A stretch of 63,891 nucleotides of DNA from DATHGT01 sp035317605 (GTDB lineage: Bacteria > Methylomirabilota > Methylomirabilia > Rokubacteriales > CSP1-6): positions 1 to 63,891 of the forward strand of contig DATHGT010000102.1 of the NCBI GenBank assembly GCA_035317605.1, given 5' to 3'. The notes under the pieces were generated by a model that was not told the DNA's origin, did not search any database, and saw nothing but the letters and a program-made list of their open reading frames with translations. Made by a program: the position numbers and the translations under genes. Below are positions 23,453 through 33,279 of the stretch, in pieces (position 1 is the first letter of the stretch; the number at the start of each line of letters is the position of its first letter).

Positions 23453-26400
23453 ATGATCCTCGAATCTGCGGAAGAGCCGATCCGGGCCGAGCTCTTCGGC
23501 ATCGAGCGCCTCGAGCAGCACGCCGAGAGCCTGGCCGCCGCCCAGCCCGTCATGGGCAAGTCGGGCCAGGCGCGGCCGCTGTTGCCACGGGTGGAGGAAA
23601 ACGGACGGGTCCTGCGTGAAGCGTATCGAGTGATCGCCCAGGCCATCCGCGAGGAACGCGGGATCGCGCCCGCGGCGGAATGGCTGGTCGACAACTTCCA
23701 CGTCGTCGACGAACAGGTGCGCGAGATCCGCGACGACCTGCCGGCGGGCTTCTATCGGGAGCTGCCCAAGCTGGCCGAGGGGCCGCTCGCCGGCTACCCG
23801 CGCGTGTACGGCATCGCCTGGGCGTTCGTCGCCCACACGGACAGCCGCTTCGATCCCGAGTCGCTCCGCCGATTCGTGCACGCCTATCAGCGTGTGCAGC
23901 CGTTGACGATCGGCGAGCTGTGGGCGGTCGCGATCACCCTGCGGATCCTGCTCGTCGAGAATCTTCGACGCCTGACCGAGGCCATCGTCCGCGGGCGAGC
24001 GGCCCGCGACGCGGCCGACGCGGTCGCGGACGAGCTGCTTGGACTGAAGGGCTCGCCCCCGGCGCCGGTGTCGAGGGCCCTGTCCGCGTTCGAGCCCACT
24101 CCACTCGTGACCGCGTTCGCGGTGCAGCTGGTCCAGCGGCTGCGCGATCAGGATCCCGCCGTCACGCCGGCGCTGCTCTGGCTGGACCGGCGCCTGGCCG
24201 CCCAGGGCACGAGCCCCGACGACATCGTCGCCCTCGAGCATCAGCGGCAGGCCGCGATGAACGTGACCGTGCGGAACATCATCATGAGCATGCGTTTGAT
24301 GTCCGCGCTCGACTGGGCGGAGTTCTTCGAGAGCGTCAGCCTGGTCGACGAGGTGCTCCGAACGGGCAGCCACTACGCCGCGATGGACTTCGCGACCCGC
24401 GACCGGTATCGCCACGCGGTCGAAGAGCTCGCGCGGGGTTCGAACCGGCCCGAGCTGGAGGTCGCCGCCGAGGCCGTGCTCCCCGGCCAGCGCGCCGCGG
24501 GCGATGCGGGAACGATGGACGGTCCGCGCGATCCGCGCCGGGAGGACTCCGGCTACTACCTGATCGGCGGCGGGCGCGGAACGTTCGAGCGGGCCCTCGG
24601 CGTCCGCGTTCCGTCCACGCGCCGGCTGCTGCGCGCCTACCTGGGGGCGGCGACCCTCGGGTACCCGGGGACCATCCTCGTCTTGACCGCGCTGATTCTG
24701 GCGCTGCCTCTCGTCGCGGCCCGCGCCTTGGGGATGGACACGGTCGGCCTGTTCGTGCTCGGGTGCCTGGCCGTCGTCCCGGCCTCGGACCTGGCCATCG
24801 CGCTCCTGAATCGCTGGGTCACGAGCGTGCTTCCGCCCCGCGTCATGCCGCGGCTCGAGTTGCGGGACGGTGTGCCCTCGACATCACGGACGATGGTCGT
24901 GGTCCCGTCCCTGTTGACGGACCTCGCGGAAGTCGACGAGCTGATCGAGCGGCTCGAAGTGCATTACCTGGCGAATCCGGACGGCGACCTTCACTTCGCG
25001 CTGCTCTCCAACTGGACGGATGCCCGCACGGAAACGGAACCGGGTGACGCGGAACTCCTGGCCGCGGTGCGCGAGGGGATCGCGCGCCTGAACCGTCGTC
25101 ACGGTGTCGCTCCCCACGGCGGCCAGCGGTTCTTCCTCTTCCACGGCCGCCGGCTCTGGAACGAGCGCGAGCGCACGTGGATGGGCTGGGAACGCAAGCG
25201 CGGCAAGCTCCACGAGCTCAACCGCCTGCTGCGAGGTGCCACCGACACGACGTTTCTCCCGGCGTCTGGTCCCACGCCCGTCGTGCCGACCGGTGTCCGT
25301 TACGTCGTCACGCTCGACACCGACACGCAGTTGCCGAGGGGCGCCGTCAATCGACTGGTCGGCACGATGGCGCATCCGCTCAATCGGCCGCGGTTCGATG
25401 AGCGCACCGGTCGTGTCGTCGAGGGATACGCCGTGCTTCAACCGCGGGTCACCCCGCCCCTGCCCGGGCGTGAGGCCTCGTTCTTCCAGCGCCTGTCGTC
25501 GGGCCCGGCCGGCATCGATCCGTATGCCGCCGCCGTGTCCGACGTCTACCAGGATCTCTTCGGGGAGGGCTCCTACACCGGCAAGGGCATCTACGACGTC
25601 GACGCGTTCGAAGCGGCGCTCGCGGGACGAGTCCCCGAGAACACGCTGCTGAGCCACGACCTCTTCGAGGGCATCTTCGCGCGGGCCGGCCTCGTCACCG
25701 ATATCGAGCTGTTCGAGAGCGCCCCCTCGAACTACGCGGTGGCGGCCGCCCGGCAGCACCGGTGGGCGCGCGGCGACTGGCAACTGCTGCCGTGGATTCT
25801 CCGAACGCCGATGCCGCTGATCGGACGCTGGAAGATGCTGGACAACCTGCGGCGCACGCTGTCGGCGCCGGGGGCCGTCGCAACTCTGATCGCGGGATGG
25901 GTGTGGTCAGGCGCCTCACCGATGGTATGGACGGGATTCGTTCTCGCGACGATCGCGCTGCCCGCGTGTCTGGCGGCCCTGGCCGGCGTGATCCCCCGCG
26001 GGCACGGCATCTCCAAGCGGGGCCACGTCCGCGCGGTCGGCCACGACTTCGTCCAGGCGGCGGCTCAGACGGCGTTCACGATCACGATGCTCGCGCACCA
26101 GGCCTGGTTGATGGGCGACGCGATCGTGAGAACGCTCGCCCGCGTGTACGTCACGCGTCGCAACCTGCTCGAGTGGGTGACCGCCGCGCAGGCGAAGGCC
26201 GGTCTTCGGTTGGACCTCCTGGGCTTCTACGAGCGCATGGCCGGCGCCGTCGCCCTCGACGCCCTCGCGGCCGCGCTCGTCGCGTGGGCGCATCCCGCGG
26301 CGTGGCCCCTCGCCCTGCCGTTTCTGCTCCTGTGGACGGTGTCGCCGGCGGTCGCTCGATGGATCAGCCTCCCCCGGCTCGCCCCGAAGGCCCCACCGCT

Positions 26401-29400
26401 GTCGTCCGCCGACGCGCGGGCGCTCCGGTTGATCGCCCGCCGGACGTGGCGGTTCTTCACGACGTTCGTCGGTCCAGAAGACCACGCCCTGCCTCCCGAC
26501 AATTTTCAGGAGGATCCGCACCCGGTGGTGGCGCATCGGACCTCGCCCACGAACGTCGGGTTGTACCTGCTGTCGACCGTGGCCGCTCACGATTTCGGCT
26601 GGATCGGAACCCTCGACACCCTCGCGCGGCTCGAGGCCACCTTCGCGGCGATGACCGCGCTCGAGCGCGTGCGCGGCCACTTCTACAACTGGTACGACAC
26701 CAAAGACGGCCGTCCGCTCGACCCGCGGTACGTGTCGTCGGTCGACAGTGGAAATCTGGCCGGTCACCTCATCGCGATCGCGCACGGCTGTCGCGAGATC
26801 ATCGATCGCCCGCTTCCGAGTCGGTCCGCGCTCGCCGGGATCGAGGACGCGGCGTGGCTCGTGCGGGAATCGGTACGCGCCCTGTCCCACGCCGGGCCCA
26901 CGCCGATGGCGAGCCGAGACGGCCTGGACGAAGCGCTCGAGACCCTCACGACGGCAGGCCGGACGACGCCAGGCACGACGGCCGCGTGGGCCGCGCGATT
27001 GGCGGAGCTCGCTGCGCGCGCACGCACGGTGACCGCGGTCGCGCGAGCCCTCGTCGAGGAAGATCCGGGCGCGCGGACCGTGCTGACGTGGGCGGACGCG
27101 CTCCGCGAGACCATCGAGAGTCACGAGCGCGATCTCGCGGCGATGATCCGGCCGGGCGTCTCCGCGGCTCTCGCCGCTCGGCTCACGAAGGTGGCCAGGG
27201 ATGCGGAGGCCATGGTCGCGGCCATGGAGTTCGGCTTCCTGTTCGACCCCATCCGCAAGCTGTTCTCGCTCGGATACCGGGTCCTGGACGGAACCCTCGA
27301 TTCCGGCTACTACGATCTCCTCGCCTCCGAGGCCTGCCTGACGAGCTTCGTGGCCATCGCGAAGGGCGACGTCCCGGTCGCCCACTGGTTCCGGCTCGCC
27401 CGCGCCCTCACCCCCGTGGAAGGAGGCTCGGCGCTGGTGTCCTGGTCGGGTTCGATGTTCGAGTACCTGATGCCGGGCCTCGTCATGCGCGTCCCGGACG
27501 ACAGCCTGCTGGGCCAGACCGCCCGGCTCGTCGTCCGGCGTCAGATCAGCTACGGCACGAAGCGGGGCGTGCCGTGGGGCGTGTCCGAATCCGGGTACAG
27601 CGCGCGCGACCTCGAGCTGACTTACCAGTATTCGAACTTCGGGGTCCCGGGTCTCGGCCTGCAGCGCGGGCTCGGCGACGACGTCGTCATCGCCCCGTAT
27701 GCCACCGCCCTCGCGGCCATGATCGACCCCCAGGCGGCGGTTCGAAACTTCCGCCGCCTGGCCGACGCCGGCGCCTCCGGGGAGTACGGGTTCTACGAGG
27801 CGCTCGACTACACGCCGCCGCGGCTCCCGGAGGGCGCGAGCGTGGCGATCGTTCGCAGCTACATGGCCCATCACCAGGGCATGTTGCTGGTGGCGATCGC
27901 CAACACGCTCCTCGACGGGGTGATGCGCGCGCGCTTCCACGCGGAGCCGATGATCCAGGCGACCGAGCTGCTCCTCCAGGAGCGGACCCCGCGTGACGTC
28001 GCCGTCGCGCGACCCCGGGCCGAAGAGGTGGCGGCCGCCGCGGACGTCCGTGAGCTCGTGCCCACGGTCGTCCGGCGCTTCACCTCGCCGCACAGCGCGA
28101 CGCCCCGGACGCATCTCCTGTCGAACGGGCGCTACGCGGTGATGGTCACGGCCGCGGGCTCCGGCGAGAGCCGCTGGCGGGGGCTGGCCGTCACGCGCTG
28201 GCGTGAAGACGTCACCCGCGACGCTGGAGGGACGTACGTGTTCCTTCGCGACGTCGACAGCGGAGCGAGCTGGTCGGCCGGTTACCAACCGAGCGGCGTC
28301 GAGCCCGACAGCTATCAGGTGACGTTCTCCGAGGATCGCGCCGAGATCGCCCGGCGCGACGGCGGGATCACGGCCATCCTCGAGGTGATCGTGTCCCCGG
28401 AGGACGACGCCGAGGTGCGGCGCGTCTCGCTCGCGAACCTCGGCGCCCGCGCCCGCGAGATCGAGGTCACGTCGTACGCCGAGATCGTGCTGGCCACCGC
28501 GGCGGCCGATGCGGCCCACCCCGCGTTTTCCAACCTGTTCGTGCGCACGGAGTGTGCCCCCGAGCTGGACGCGTTGCTGGTGACGCGCCGGCCGCGGGCG
28601 CGCGGCGAAGCGCCGGTCTGGCTGGCGCACGTGGTGGTGGTCGAAGGCGACACCGTCGGCGGCCCGCAATGGGAGACCGACCGCGCGCGATTCCTCGGCC
28701 GCGGCCGGGGCGTCCGCACGCCGCTTTCGGTGATCGACGGCCGGGAGCTCTCGAACACCGTCGGGCCGGTACTGGATCCGATCGTCAGCCTCCGTCGCCG
28801 CGTCCGGCTCGAGCCGGGCACCGGCGCCCGCGTCACCTTCTCGACCCTGATCGCGCCGTCGCGAGGGGACGCCCTCGACCTCGCCGACAAGTATCGTGAC
28901 CCCGCGACCTTCGAGCGGGCGGCCACGCTGGCGTGGACCCAGGCCCAGGTTCAGCTCCATCACCTCGGGATCGCGCCCGACGAGGCCAACCTCTTCCAGA
29001 GCCTGGCCGGCCGCATTCTCTACTCGCACCGAACGCTCCGGGCCTCCACGGACGTGCTCACGCGTCAGGCCGGCGGCCCCGCGGCGCTGTGGGCGCACGG
29101 GATCTCGGGAGACCTCCCGATCGTCCTCGTCCGGATCGACGAGCCCGAGGACGTGGGGATCGTGCGGCAGCTGCTCCGCGCCCACGAGTACTGGCGGCTC
29201 AAGCAGGTCGCGGTCGACCTCGTGATCCTGAACGAGCGGGCCGCTTCCTACGTTCAAGATCTCCAATCACTGCTGGAGACGCTGGTCCGGACGAGCCAGT
29301 CGGCCGAGCACCACGAGGGACACGAGCCGCACGGCAACGTGTTCATCCTGCGCGCGGACCGCATGACGGCATCCCAGCGCGACGTGCTCCAGGCGGCGGC

Positions 29401-31954
29401 GCGCGCGGTGCTGTCCAGCCGGCGCGGGACCTTGGCCGAGCAGATCCTGCGCGCGGATCGTCCCGAGGGCCCGGCCACCGCGCACCGCCCTCGCCCGGCC
29501 GCCGCCAAGCAGCTGTTCGACCTCGCGTCGTCACCCCCCGCGCTCGAGTGCTTCAACGGGCGGGGCGGCTTCGCGGCCGGCGGGCGCGAGTACGTGACGA
29601 TCCTCGGCGAGGGCCAGTGGACACCGGCCCCCTGGATCAACGTCGTCGCGAACCCGGCGTTCGGGTTCCAGGTCTCCGAGTCGGGGTCGGGCTACACGTG
29701 GTCGGTCAACAGCCGCGAGCGCCAGCTCACCGCATGGTCGAACGATCCCGTGAGTGACCCGCCGGGCGAGGCGATCTACGTCCGCGACGAGGAGACCGGC
29801 GAGCTGTGGGGCCCGACGGCGCTTCCCATCCGGGAGGAGACGGGAGCCTACGTGGCCCGGCACGGCGCGGGCTACAGCCGGTTCGAACACGTCTCGCACG
29901 GCGTCGCGCTGGATCTCGTGCAGTTCGTGCCGCTCCGCGTTCCGATCAAGGTCTCCCGCTTGACGCTCACGAACCGGTCGCAGCGCGCGCGGCGGCTGTC
30001 CGTGACGGCGTACGTCGAGTGGGTGCTGGGCGTGTCGCGAAGCGCCGGGGCGCCGTTCGTGGTCACCGAGATCGATGCGCCGACGGGCGCGATGCTCGCC
30101 CGGAACACCTGGACCTCCGACTTCGGGGCGCGCGTGGCGTTTGCCGACCTGCGCGGGGCGCAGACCGAGTGGACCGGGGACCGGACGGAATTCCTCGGAC
30201 GCCACGGCACGCCGGATCATCCGATGGCCCTCGAGCGGAGCGGTCGACTCTCGGGACGCGTCGGCGCGGGCCTCGATCCGTGCGCTGCCCTGCAGTCGAC
30301 CGTGGAACTGCCCGTGGGCGGCCGTGCCGAGGTCGTGTTCCTGCTCGGCGACGCGGCGACGCGAGAGGAAGCCAGGGAATTGATCGCGCGGTATCGGACG
30401 GAGGATCTCGATGGCGCCTTGCGCGCGGTCGCGGAGCGCTGGGACGACGTGCTCGGCACCGTGCAGGTGACCACGCCGGACCGCTCGATGGACCTGCTGC
30501 TCAACCGCTGGCTGCTCTACCAGACGCTCGCCTGTCGCGTGTGGGCGCGCTCGGCGTTCTATCAGGCCTCGGGCGCCTACGGCTTTCGCGATCAGCTCCA
30601 GGACGTGATGGCGCTCATGGTGGCTCGGCCGGACCTGGCGCGCGAGCAGGTGCTCCGGGCCGCCGCGCGGCAGTTCGTCAAGGGAGACGTCCAGCACTGG
30701 TGGCACCCGCCCACCGGTCGCGGCGTCCGCACCCGTATCTCCGACGATCGGCTCTGGCTCCCGTACGTGGTCAGCCGGTATCTCGAATCCACCGAGGATC
30801 TGCGCCTCCTCGACGAGACCGTCCCGTTCCTCGAAGGCGCGATCCTCGGGGCCGGACAGCTGGAGTCGTACTTCGAGCCCCGCGTGTCCGAAGAACGGGC
30901 CACGGTGTTCGAACACTGCGCCCGCGCCCTCGACCAGAGCCTGGCCCTCGGCAGTCATGGACTCCCGCTGATGGGAACGGGGGACTGGAACGACGGCATG
31001 AGCCTGGTCGGCGCCGAGGGAAAAGGCGAGAGCGTCTGGTTGGGCTGGTTCCTGCACTTGATTCTCTCGGAGTGGGCGCCGCTGGCGGACGCGCGCGGAG
31101 AAGGCCCGCGCGCCGAGACGTGGCGCCGTCACGTCGGCGTGCTGAAGGAATCGCTCGAACGCGAGGGCTGGGACGGCCGATGGTATCGGCGCGCGTTCTT
31201 CGACGACGGGACCCCGCTCGGGTCCATCGTCAACGACGCCTGCCGGATCGATTCGATCGCGCAGTCGTGGAGCGTGATCTCGGGGGCGGCCGAGGTGGCT
31301 CGGAGCGAAGCCGCCATGGCCGCGGTCGAGGAGTTTCTCGTGAGGCGGGCCGACGGTCTCGTGGCGCTGCTCACCCCGCCGTTCGACGACGGCACGAGTC
31401 TCGACCCTGGCTACATCAAGGGATATCCGCCCGGCGTCCGCGAGAATGGCGGCCAGTACACGCACGCGGCGATCTGGTCACTGATCGCCTTCGCCATGCT
31501 GGGGGACGGCGACAAGGCCGCCGAGCTCTTCGCAATCCTGAACCCGATCACGCACACCCGCACGCCCGACGACACCGACCGCTACAAGGTGGAGCCCTAC
31601 GTGGTGGCGGCCGACGTCTACGCCGTGCCCCCGCACGTCGGCCGCGGGGGTTGGACCTGGTACACGGGGTCAGCCGGGTGGATGTATCGAGCCGGGCTCG
31701 AGTGGATGCTCGGGTTCAGGCTGCGGGGCACGCGACTGACGGTCGATCCCTGCATCCCGCGGGCGTGGCCGCGCTTCACGATCGCGTTTCGCCATGGCGC
31801 CACGCCGTACGACATCGTGGTCGAGAACCCCCGGGGCGTGAGTCGCGGAGTGTCGGCGGTGGAGGTCGATGACGTGCCCCTCGAGGACCACGCGAGCATC
31901 CCGCTCGCCGACGATCACAAGCCCCACCGGATCCGCATCGTGCTGGGCGGCTGA
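23453..31954 (+). CDS. ndvB: Cyclic beta-1,2-glucan synthase
   Basis: 2,833 residues, close to Brucella Cgs and rhizobial NdvB (about 2,830-2,870). Order: cytoplasmic N-terminal domain (1-390, AEWLVDNFHVVDEQVREI); membrane helices near 400 and 440; glycosyltransferase GT84 (about 480-800) with VVTLDTDTQLPRGA, LSHDLFEG and RQHRWARGDWQ; more helices (about 800-1,000); a central region; and carbohydrate-binding plus GH94-type phosphorylase domains, with the acid residue in GTGDWNDGM near the end. It makes cyclic beta-1,2-glucans, exported to the periplasm in osmoadaptation and host interaction. Export gene ndvA is not in the window. Confidence 0.95.
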   Translation: MILESAEEPIRAELFGIERLEQHAESLAAAQPVMGKSGQARPLLPRVEENGRVLREAYRVIAQAIREERGIAPAAEWLVDNFHVVDEQVREIRDDLPAGFYRELPKLAEGPLAGYPRVYGIAWAFVAHTDSRFDPESLRRFVHAYQRVQPLTIGELWAVAITLRILLVENLRRLTEAIVRGRAARDAADAVADELLGLKGSPPAPVSRALSAFEPTPLVTAFAVQLVQRLRDQDPAVTPALLWLDRRLAAQGTSPDDIVALEHQRQAAMNVTVRNIIMSMRLMSALDWAEFFESVSLVDEVLRTGSHYAAMDFATRDRYRHAVEELARGSNRPELEVAAEAVLPGQRAAGDAGTMDGPRDPRREDSGYYLIGGGRGTFERALGVRVPSTRRLLRAYLGAATLGYPGTILVLTALILALPLVAARALGMDTVGLFVLGCLAVVPASDLAIALLNRWVTSVLPPRVMPRLELRDGVPSTSRTMVVVPSLLTDLAEVDELIERLEVHYLANPDGDLHFALLSNWTDARTETEPGDAELLAAVREGIARLNRRHGVAPHGGQRFFLFHGRRLWNERERTWMGWERKRGKLHELNRLLRGATDTTFLPASGPTPVVPTGVRYVVTLDTDTQLPRGAVNRLVGTMAHPLNRPRFDERTGRVVEGYAVLQPRVTPPLPGREASFFQRLSSGPAGIDPYAAAVSDVYQDLFGEGSYTGKGIYDVDAFEAALAGRVPENTLLSHDLFEGIFARAGLVTDIELFESAPSNYAVAAARQHRWARGDWQLLPWILRTPMPLIGRWKMLDNLRRTLSAPGAVATLIAGWVWSGASPMVWTGFVLATIALPACLAALAGVIPRGHGISKRGHVRAVGHDFVQAAAQTAFTITMLAHQAWLMGDAIVRTLARVYVTRRNLLEWVTAAQAKAGLRLDLLGFYERMAGAVALDALAAALVAWAHPAAWPLALPFLLLWTVSPAVARWISLPRLAPKAPPLSSADARALRLIARRTWRFFTTFVGPEDHALPPDNFQEDPHPVVAHRTSPTNVGLYLLSTVAAHDFGWIGTLDTLARLEATFAAMTALERVRGHFYNWYDTKDGRPLDPRYVSSVDSGNLAGHLIAIAHGCREIIDRPLPSRSALAGIEDAAWLVRESVRALSHAGPTPMASRDGLDEALETLTTAGRTTPGTTAAWAARLAELAARARTVTAVARALVEEDPGARTVLTWADALRETIESHERDLAAMIRPGVSAALAARLTKVARDAEAMVAAMEFGFLFDPIRKLFSLGYRVLDGTLDSGYYDLLASEACLTSFVAIAKGDVPVAHWFRLARALTPVEGGSALVSWSGSMFEYLMPGLVMRVPDDSLLGQTARLVVRRQISYGTKRGVPWGVSESGYSARDLELTYQYSNFGVPGLGLQRGLGDDVVIAPYATALAAMIDPQAAVRNFRRLADAGASGEYGFYEALDYTPPRLPEGASVAIVRSYMAHHQGMLLVAIANTLLDGVMRARFHAEPMIQATELLLQERTPRDVAVARPRAEEVAAAADVRELVPTVVRRFTSPHSATPRTHLLSNGRYAVMVTAAGSGESRWRGLAVTRWREDVTRDAGGTYVFLRDVDSGASWSAGYQPSGVEPDSYQVTFSEDRAEIARRDGGITAILEVIVSPEDDAEVRRVSLANLGARAREIEVTSYAEIVLATAAADAAHPAFSNLFVRTECAPELDALLVTRRPRARGEAPVWLAHVVVVEGDTVGGPQWETDRARFLGRGRGVRTPLSVIDGRELSNTVGPVLDPIVSLRRRVRLEPGTGARVTFSTLIAPSRGDALDLADKYRDPATFERAATLAWTQAQVQLHHLGIAPDEANLFQSLAGRILYSHRTLRASTDVLTRQAGGPAALWAHGISGDLPIVLVRIDEPEDVGIVRQLLRAHEYWRLKQVAVDLVILNERAASYVQDLQSLLETLVRTSQSAEHHEGHEPHGNVFILRADRMTASQRDVLQAAARAVLSSRRGTLAEQILRADRPEGPATAHRPRPAAAKQLFDLASSPPALECFNGRGGFAAGGREYVTILGEGQWTPAPWINVVANPAFGFQVSESGSGYTWSVNSRERQLTAWSNDPVSDPPGEAIYVRDEETGELWGPTALPIREETGAYVARHGAGYSRFEHVSHGVALDLVQFVPLRVPIKVSRLTLTNRSQRARRLSVTAYVEWVLGVSRSAGAPFVVTEIDAPTGAMLARNTWTSDFGARVAFADLRGAQTEWTGDRTEFLGRHGTPDHPMALERSGRLSGRVGAGLDPCAALQSTVELPVGGRAEVVFLLGDAATREEARELIARYRTEDLDGALRAVAERWDDVLGTVQVTTPDRSMDLLLNRWLLYQTLACRVWARSAFYQASGAYGFRDQLQDVMALMVARPDLAREQVLRAAARQFVKGDVQHWWHPPTGRGVRTRISDDRLWLPYVVSRYLESTEDLRLLDETVPFLEGAILGAGQLESYFEPRVSEERATVFEHCARALDQSLALGSHGLPLMGTGDWNDGMSLVGAEGKGESVWLGWFLHLILSEWAPLADARGEGPRAETWRRHVGVLKESLEREGWDGRWYRRAFFDDGTPLGSIVNDACRIDSIAQSWSVISGAAEVARSEAAMAAVEEFLVRRADGLVALLTPPFDDGTSLDPGYIKGYPPGVRENGGQYTHAAIWSLIAFAMLGDGDKAAELFAILNPITHTRTPDDTDRYKVEPYVVAADVYAVPPHVGRGGWTWYTGSAGWMYRAGLEWMLGFRLRGTRLTVDPCIPRAWPRFTIAFRHGATPYDIVVENPRGVSRGVSAVEVDDVPLEDHASIPLADDHKPHRIRIVLGG

Positions 31955-32047
31955 AACGTCGTCTGGACGGGACCCGTGGTCCCCTCCGGCGCGCACGAGC
32001 GTGTCGCTGTCCGCCGACGTCGGGGTTGCTGTCGACCTCCTCTCATG

Positions 32048-32068
32048 ATGCTGTATACAGGACAGCAT
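32048..32068. promoter_or_regulatory. Palindromic operator upstream of antitoxin gene
   Basis: ATGCTGT-ATACAGG-ACAGCAT, a perfect 7-7-7 inverted repeat 23 nt before the antitoxin ATG, overlapping a TATACA -10-like box. Type II antitoxins usually repress their own operon through such sites. Confidence 0.55.
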
Positions 32069-32090
32069 TGCGATCGCGGAGGACGGGCAC

Positions 32091-32318
32091 ATGTCGGTTC
32101 GGCTCAACATCACCATGGACGAAGCGGTCTATGCGCGCCTGAAGAAGGAAGTCCGTCCGAAGCGAATCAGCGCGTTCATCAACGAGGCCGTCCGCGCAAG
32201 GCTCAGTCCGGACCGGCAGACGCTCGACGCTGCCTACAAGGCCGCGAGCAAGGAGCGCTGGCGCAGAAGCCTTGAAAACGATTGGAGTCGCACCGAGACC
32301 GAGGGATGGCCGGCATGA
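32091..32318 (+). CDS. Type II antitoxin (MazE/CopG-like)
   Basis: 75 residues. N-terminal ribbon-helix-helix-like DNA-binding part (MSVRLNITMDEAVYARLKKE, then ISAFINEAVRARL) and a C-terminal toxin-binding tail (ASKERWRRSLENDWSRTETEGW). This form is usually encoded directly before a MazF/PemK toxin, and a MazF fragment follows. The gene looks intact, with its operator. Confidence 0.85.
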   Translation: MSVRLNITMDEAVYARLKKEVRPKRISAFINEAVRARLSPDRQTLDAAYKAASKERWRRSLENDWSRTETEGWPA

Positions 32319-32570
32319 CGCGCCGTCTCCAACGATTCCTGCAACACCCACGGTCGCCGAGTGGTCGTGCTCCCGATCACGAGCAACGTCGACACCCTCT
32401 ACCCCGGCGAGGCGCTGACCCGGATCAAGGGTCAGCCGGGACGCGCGATCGGCGATCAGATCCGCTCGCTGGACAAGATCCGCTTGCAGTCCAGGATCGG
32501 ATCCCTGACCGCGGAGGAGATGGCCGCCGTCGACGAAGCGCTACTCGTCACCCTCGGTCTCAGCCGCTGA
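32319..32570 (+). pseudogene. MazF/PemK-type toxin, 5'-truncated
   Basis: Directly after the antitoxin stop, and in the same frame, the sequence reads RAVSNDSCNTHGRR then VVVLPITSNVD, DQIRSLDKIRL and GSLTAEEMAAVDEAL, the middle and C-terminal parts of a MazF endoribonuclease. The first 25-30 residues (KRGEVWWV-type strand and the RPVVVV strand start) are missing. No start codon exists between the stop and the body; GTG 32361 would lose more of the fold. A deletion of about 80-90 bp at the antitoxin/toxin junction is the simplest reading. Toxin presumed inactive. Confidence 0.75.
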
Positions 32571-32584
32571 CAATCGTCTGAAGT

Positions 32585-32618
32585 CCCAACGGGATTCGAA
32601 CCCGTGATTGAGTTGCGA
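32585..32618. repeat. Left flanking repeat of putative integrated element (attL-like)
   Basis: 34-nt direct repeat of 36210-36243 with two mismatches; the first 22 nt are identical. On the minus strand it encodes a tRNA T-arm (ACGGG-TTCGAAT-CCCGT). No acceptor stem matches here beyond the T-arm. Confidence 0.65.
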
Positions 32619-32732
32619 CCACGTTTTCGCACGATCGATCGCGTAGTTGACGGCGCGTGTGGACAGATTCCCGGGCGCGCCTGAAACATACCGATGCAGG
32701 TCACGCCACCCGTTTACGTCACCTGAACACTC

Positions 32733-33218
32733 TTACTGCGATGGCGCCTTGGTATCACCGGGGGCGATCGGTTGCGTCAGCGTGTCGGTTCGAAGCGCCA
32801 GCCCGGCACCGAGGCCAGGAATGGTCGCGATCGAGAACATCAACACCGATCCCTGGAACGCCACCACGCCTTCGATCTCGATGTCGCGCGGCGTGGGTAC
32901 AGGATCCACCAGGTTTAGTGTAAAGTAGCACCGGCCATCATCTATGCGGGGTACCCGATAGGTGCCCCTGAGAATTCGCGGCAAGACCGAGCACTGGGCG
33001 CAGATTTCGTGCGTTGGGATGAGCGTCATCTCGGCGCTGCCGTCTGCCCGCAACTCCAGGCCGCCAAAGCCTTCAGCGAGCGTGAAGACATAGGTGCCCC
33101 TGGCCACACAGTCTGGCCGCTGTGCCGGCGCGTCCGTCGCACGAACGAGCATCATAATCAACATGGCGACGACGCTGACGACTCGGGCAATATCTCGTGA
33201 CGAGCTGACGTATGTCAC
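32733..33218 (-). CDS. Secreted hypothetical protein
   Basis: 161 residues. Hydrophobic signal (VVSVVAMLIMMLVRATDAPAQ), then a beta-rich mature part with four cysteines (DCVARGTYVF, HEICAQCSVLP, GRCYFTLNL). The motif CVARGTYVF ... LRGTYRV ... GVVAFQGS resembles lipocalin-like or reporter-type beta-barrel proteins of about 130 residues; this is only an impression. Follows the metalloprotease gene on the same strand after 61 nt. Confidence 0.65.
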   Translation of the reverse strand: MTYVSSSRDIARVVSVVAMLIMMLVRATDAPAQRPDCVARGTYVFTLAEGFGGLELRADGSAEMTLIPTHEICAQCSVLPRILRGTYRVPRIDDGRCYFTLNLVDPVPTPRDIEIEGVVAFQGSVLMFSIATIPGLGAGLALRTDTLTQPIAPGDTKAPSQ

Positions 33219-33279
33219 CCGTACCTCCTTTCTTGGCTCTCACCGCTTTCATCTGCGGCCTTCGCTCCGCGTCCTTAGA

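Noticed and set aside
25916..29266. 1,116-codon open frame on the minus strand
   Set aside because: It is antisense to the glucan synthase; long frames on the other strand are normal at this GC content and its composition shows no protein motif.
32361..32570. GTG start for a complete short toxin
   Set aside because: The reading frame homologous to MazF continues upstream to 32319, so this start would be inside a truncated gene, not a new short toxin.
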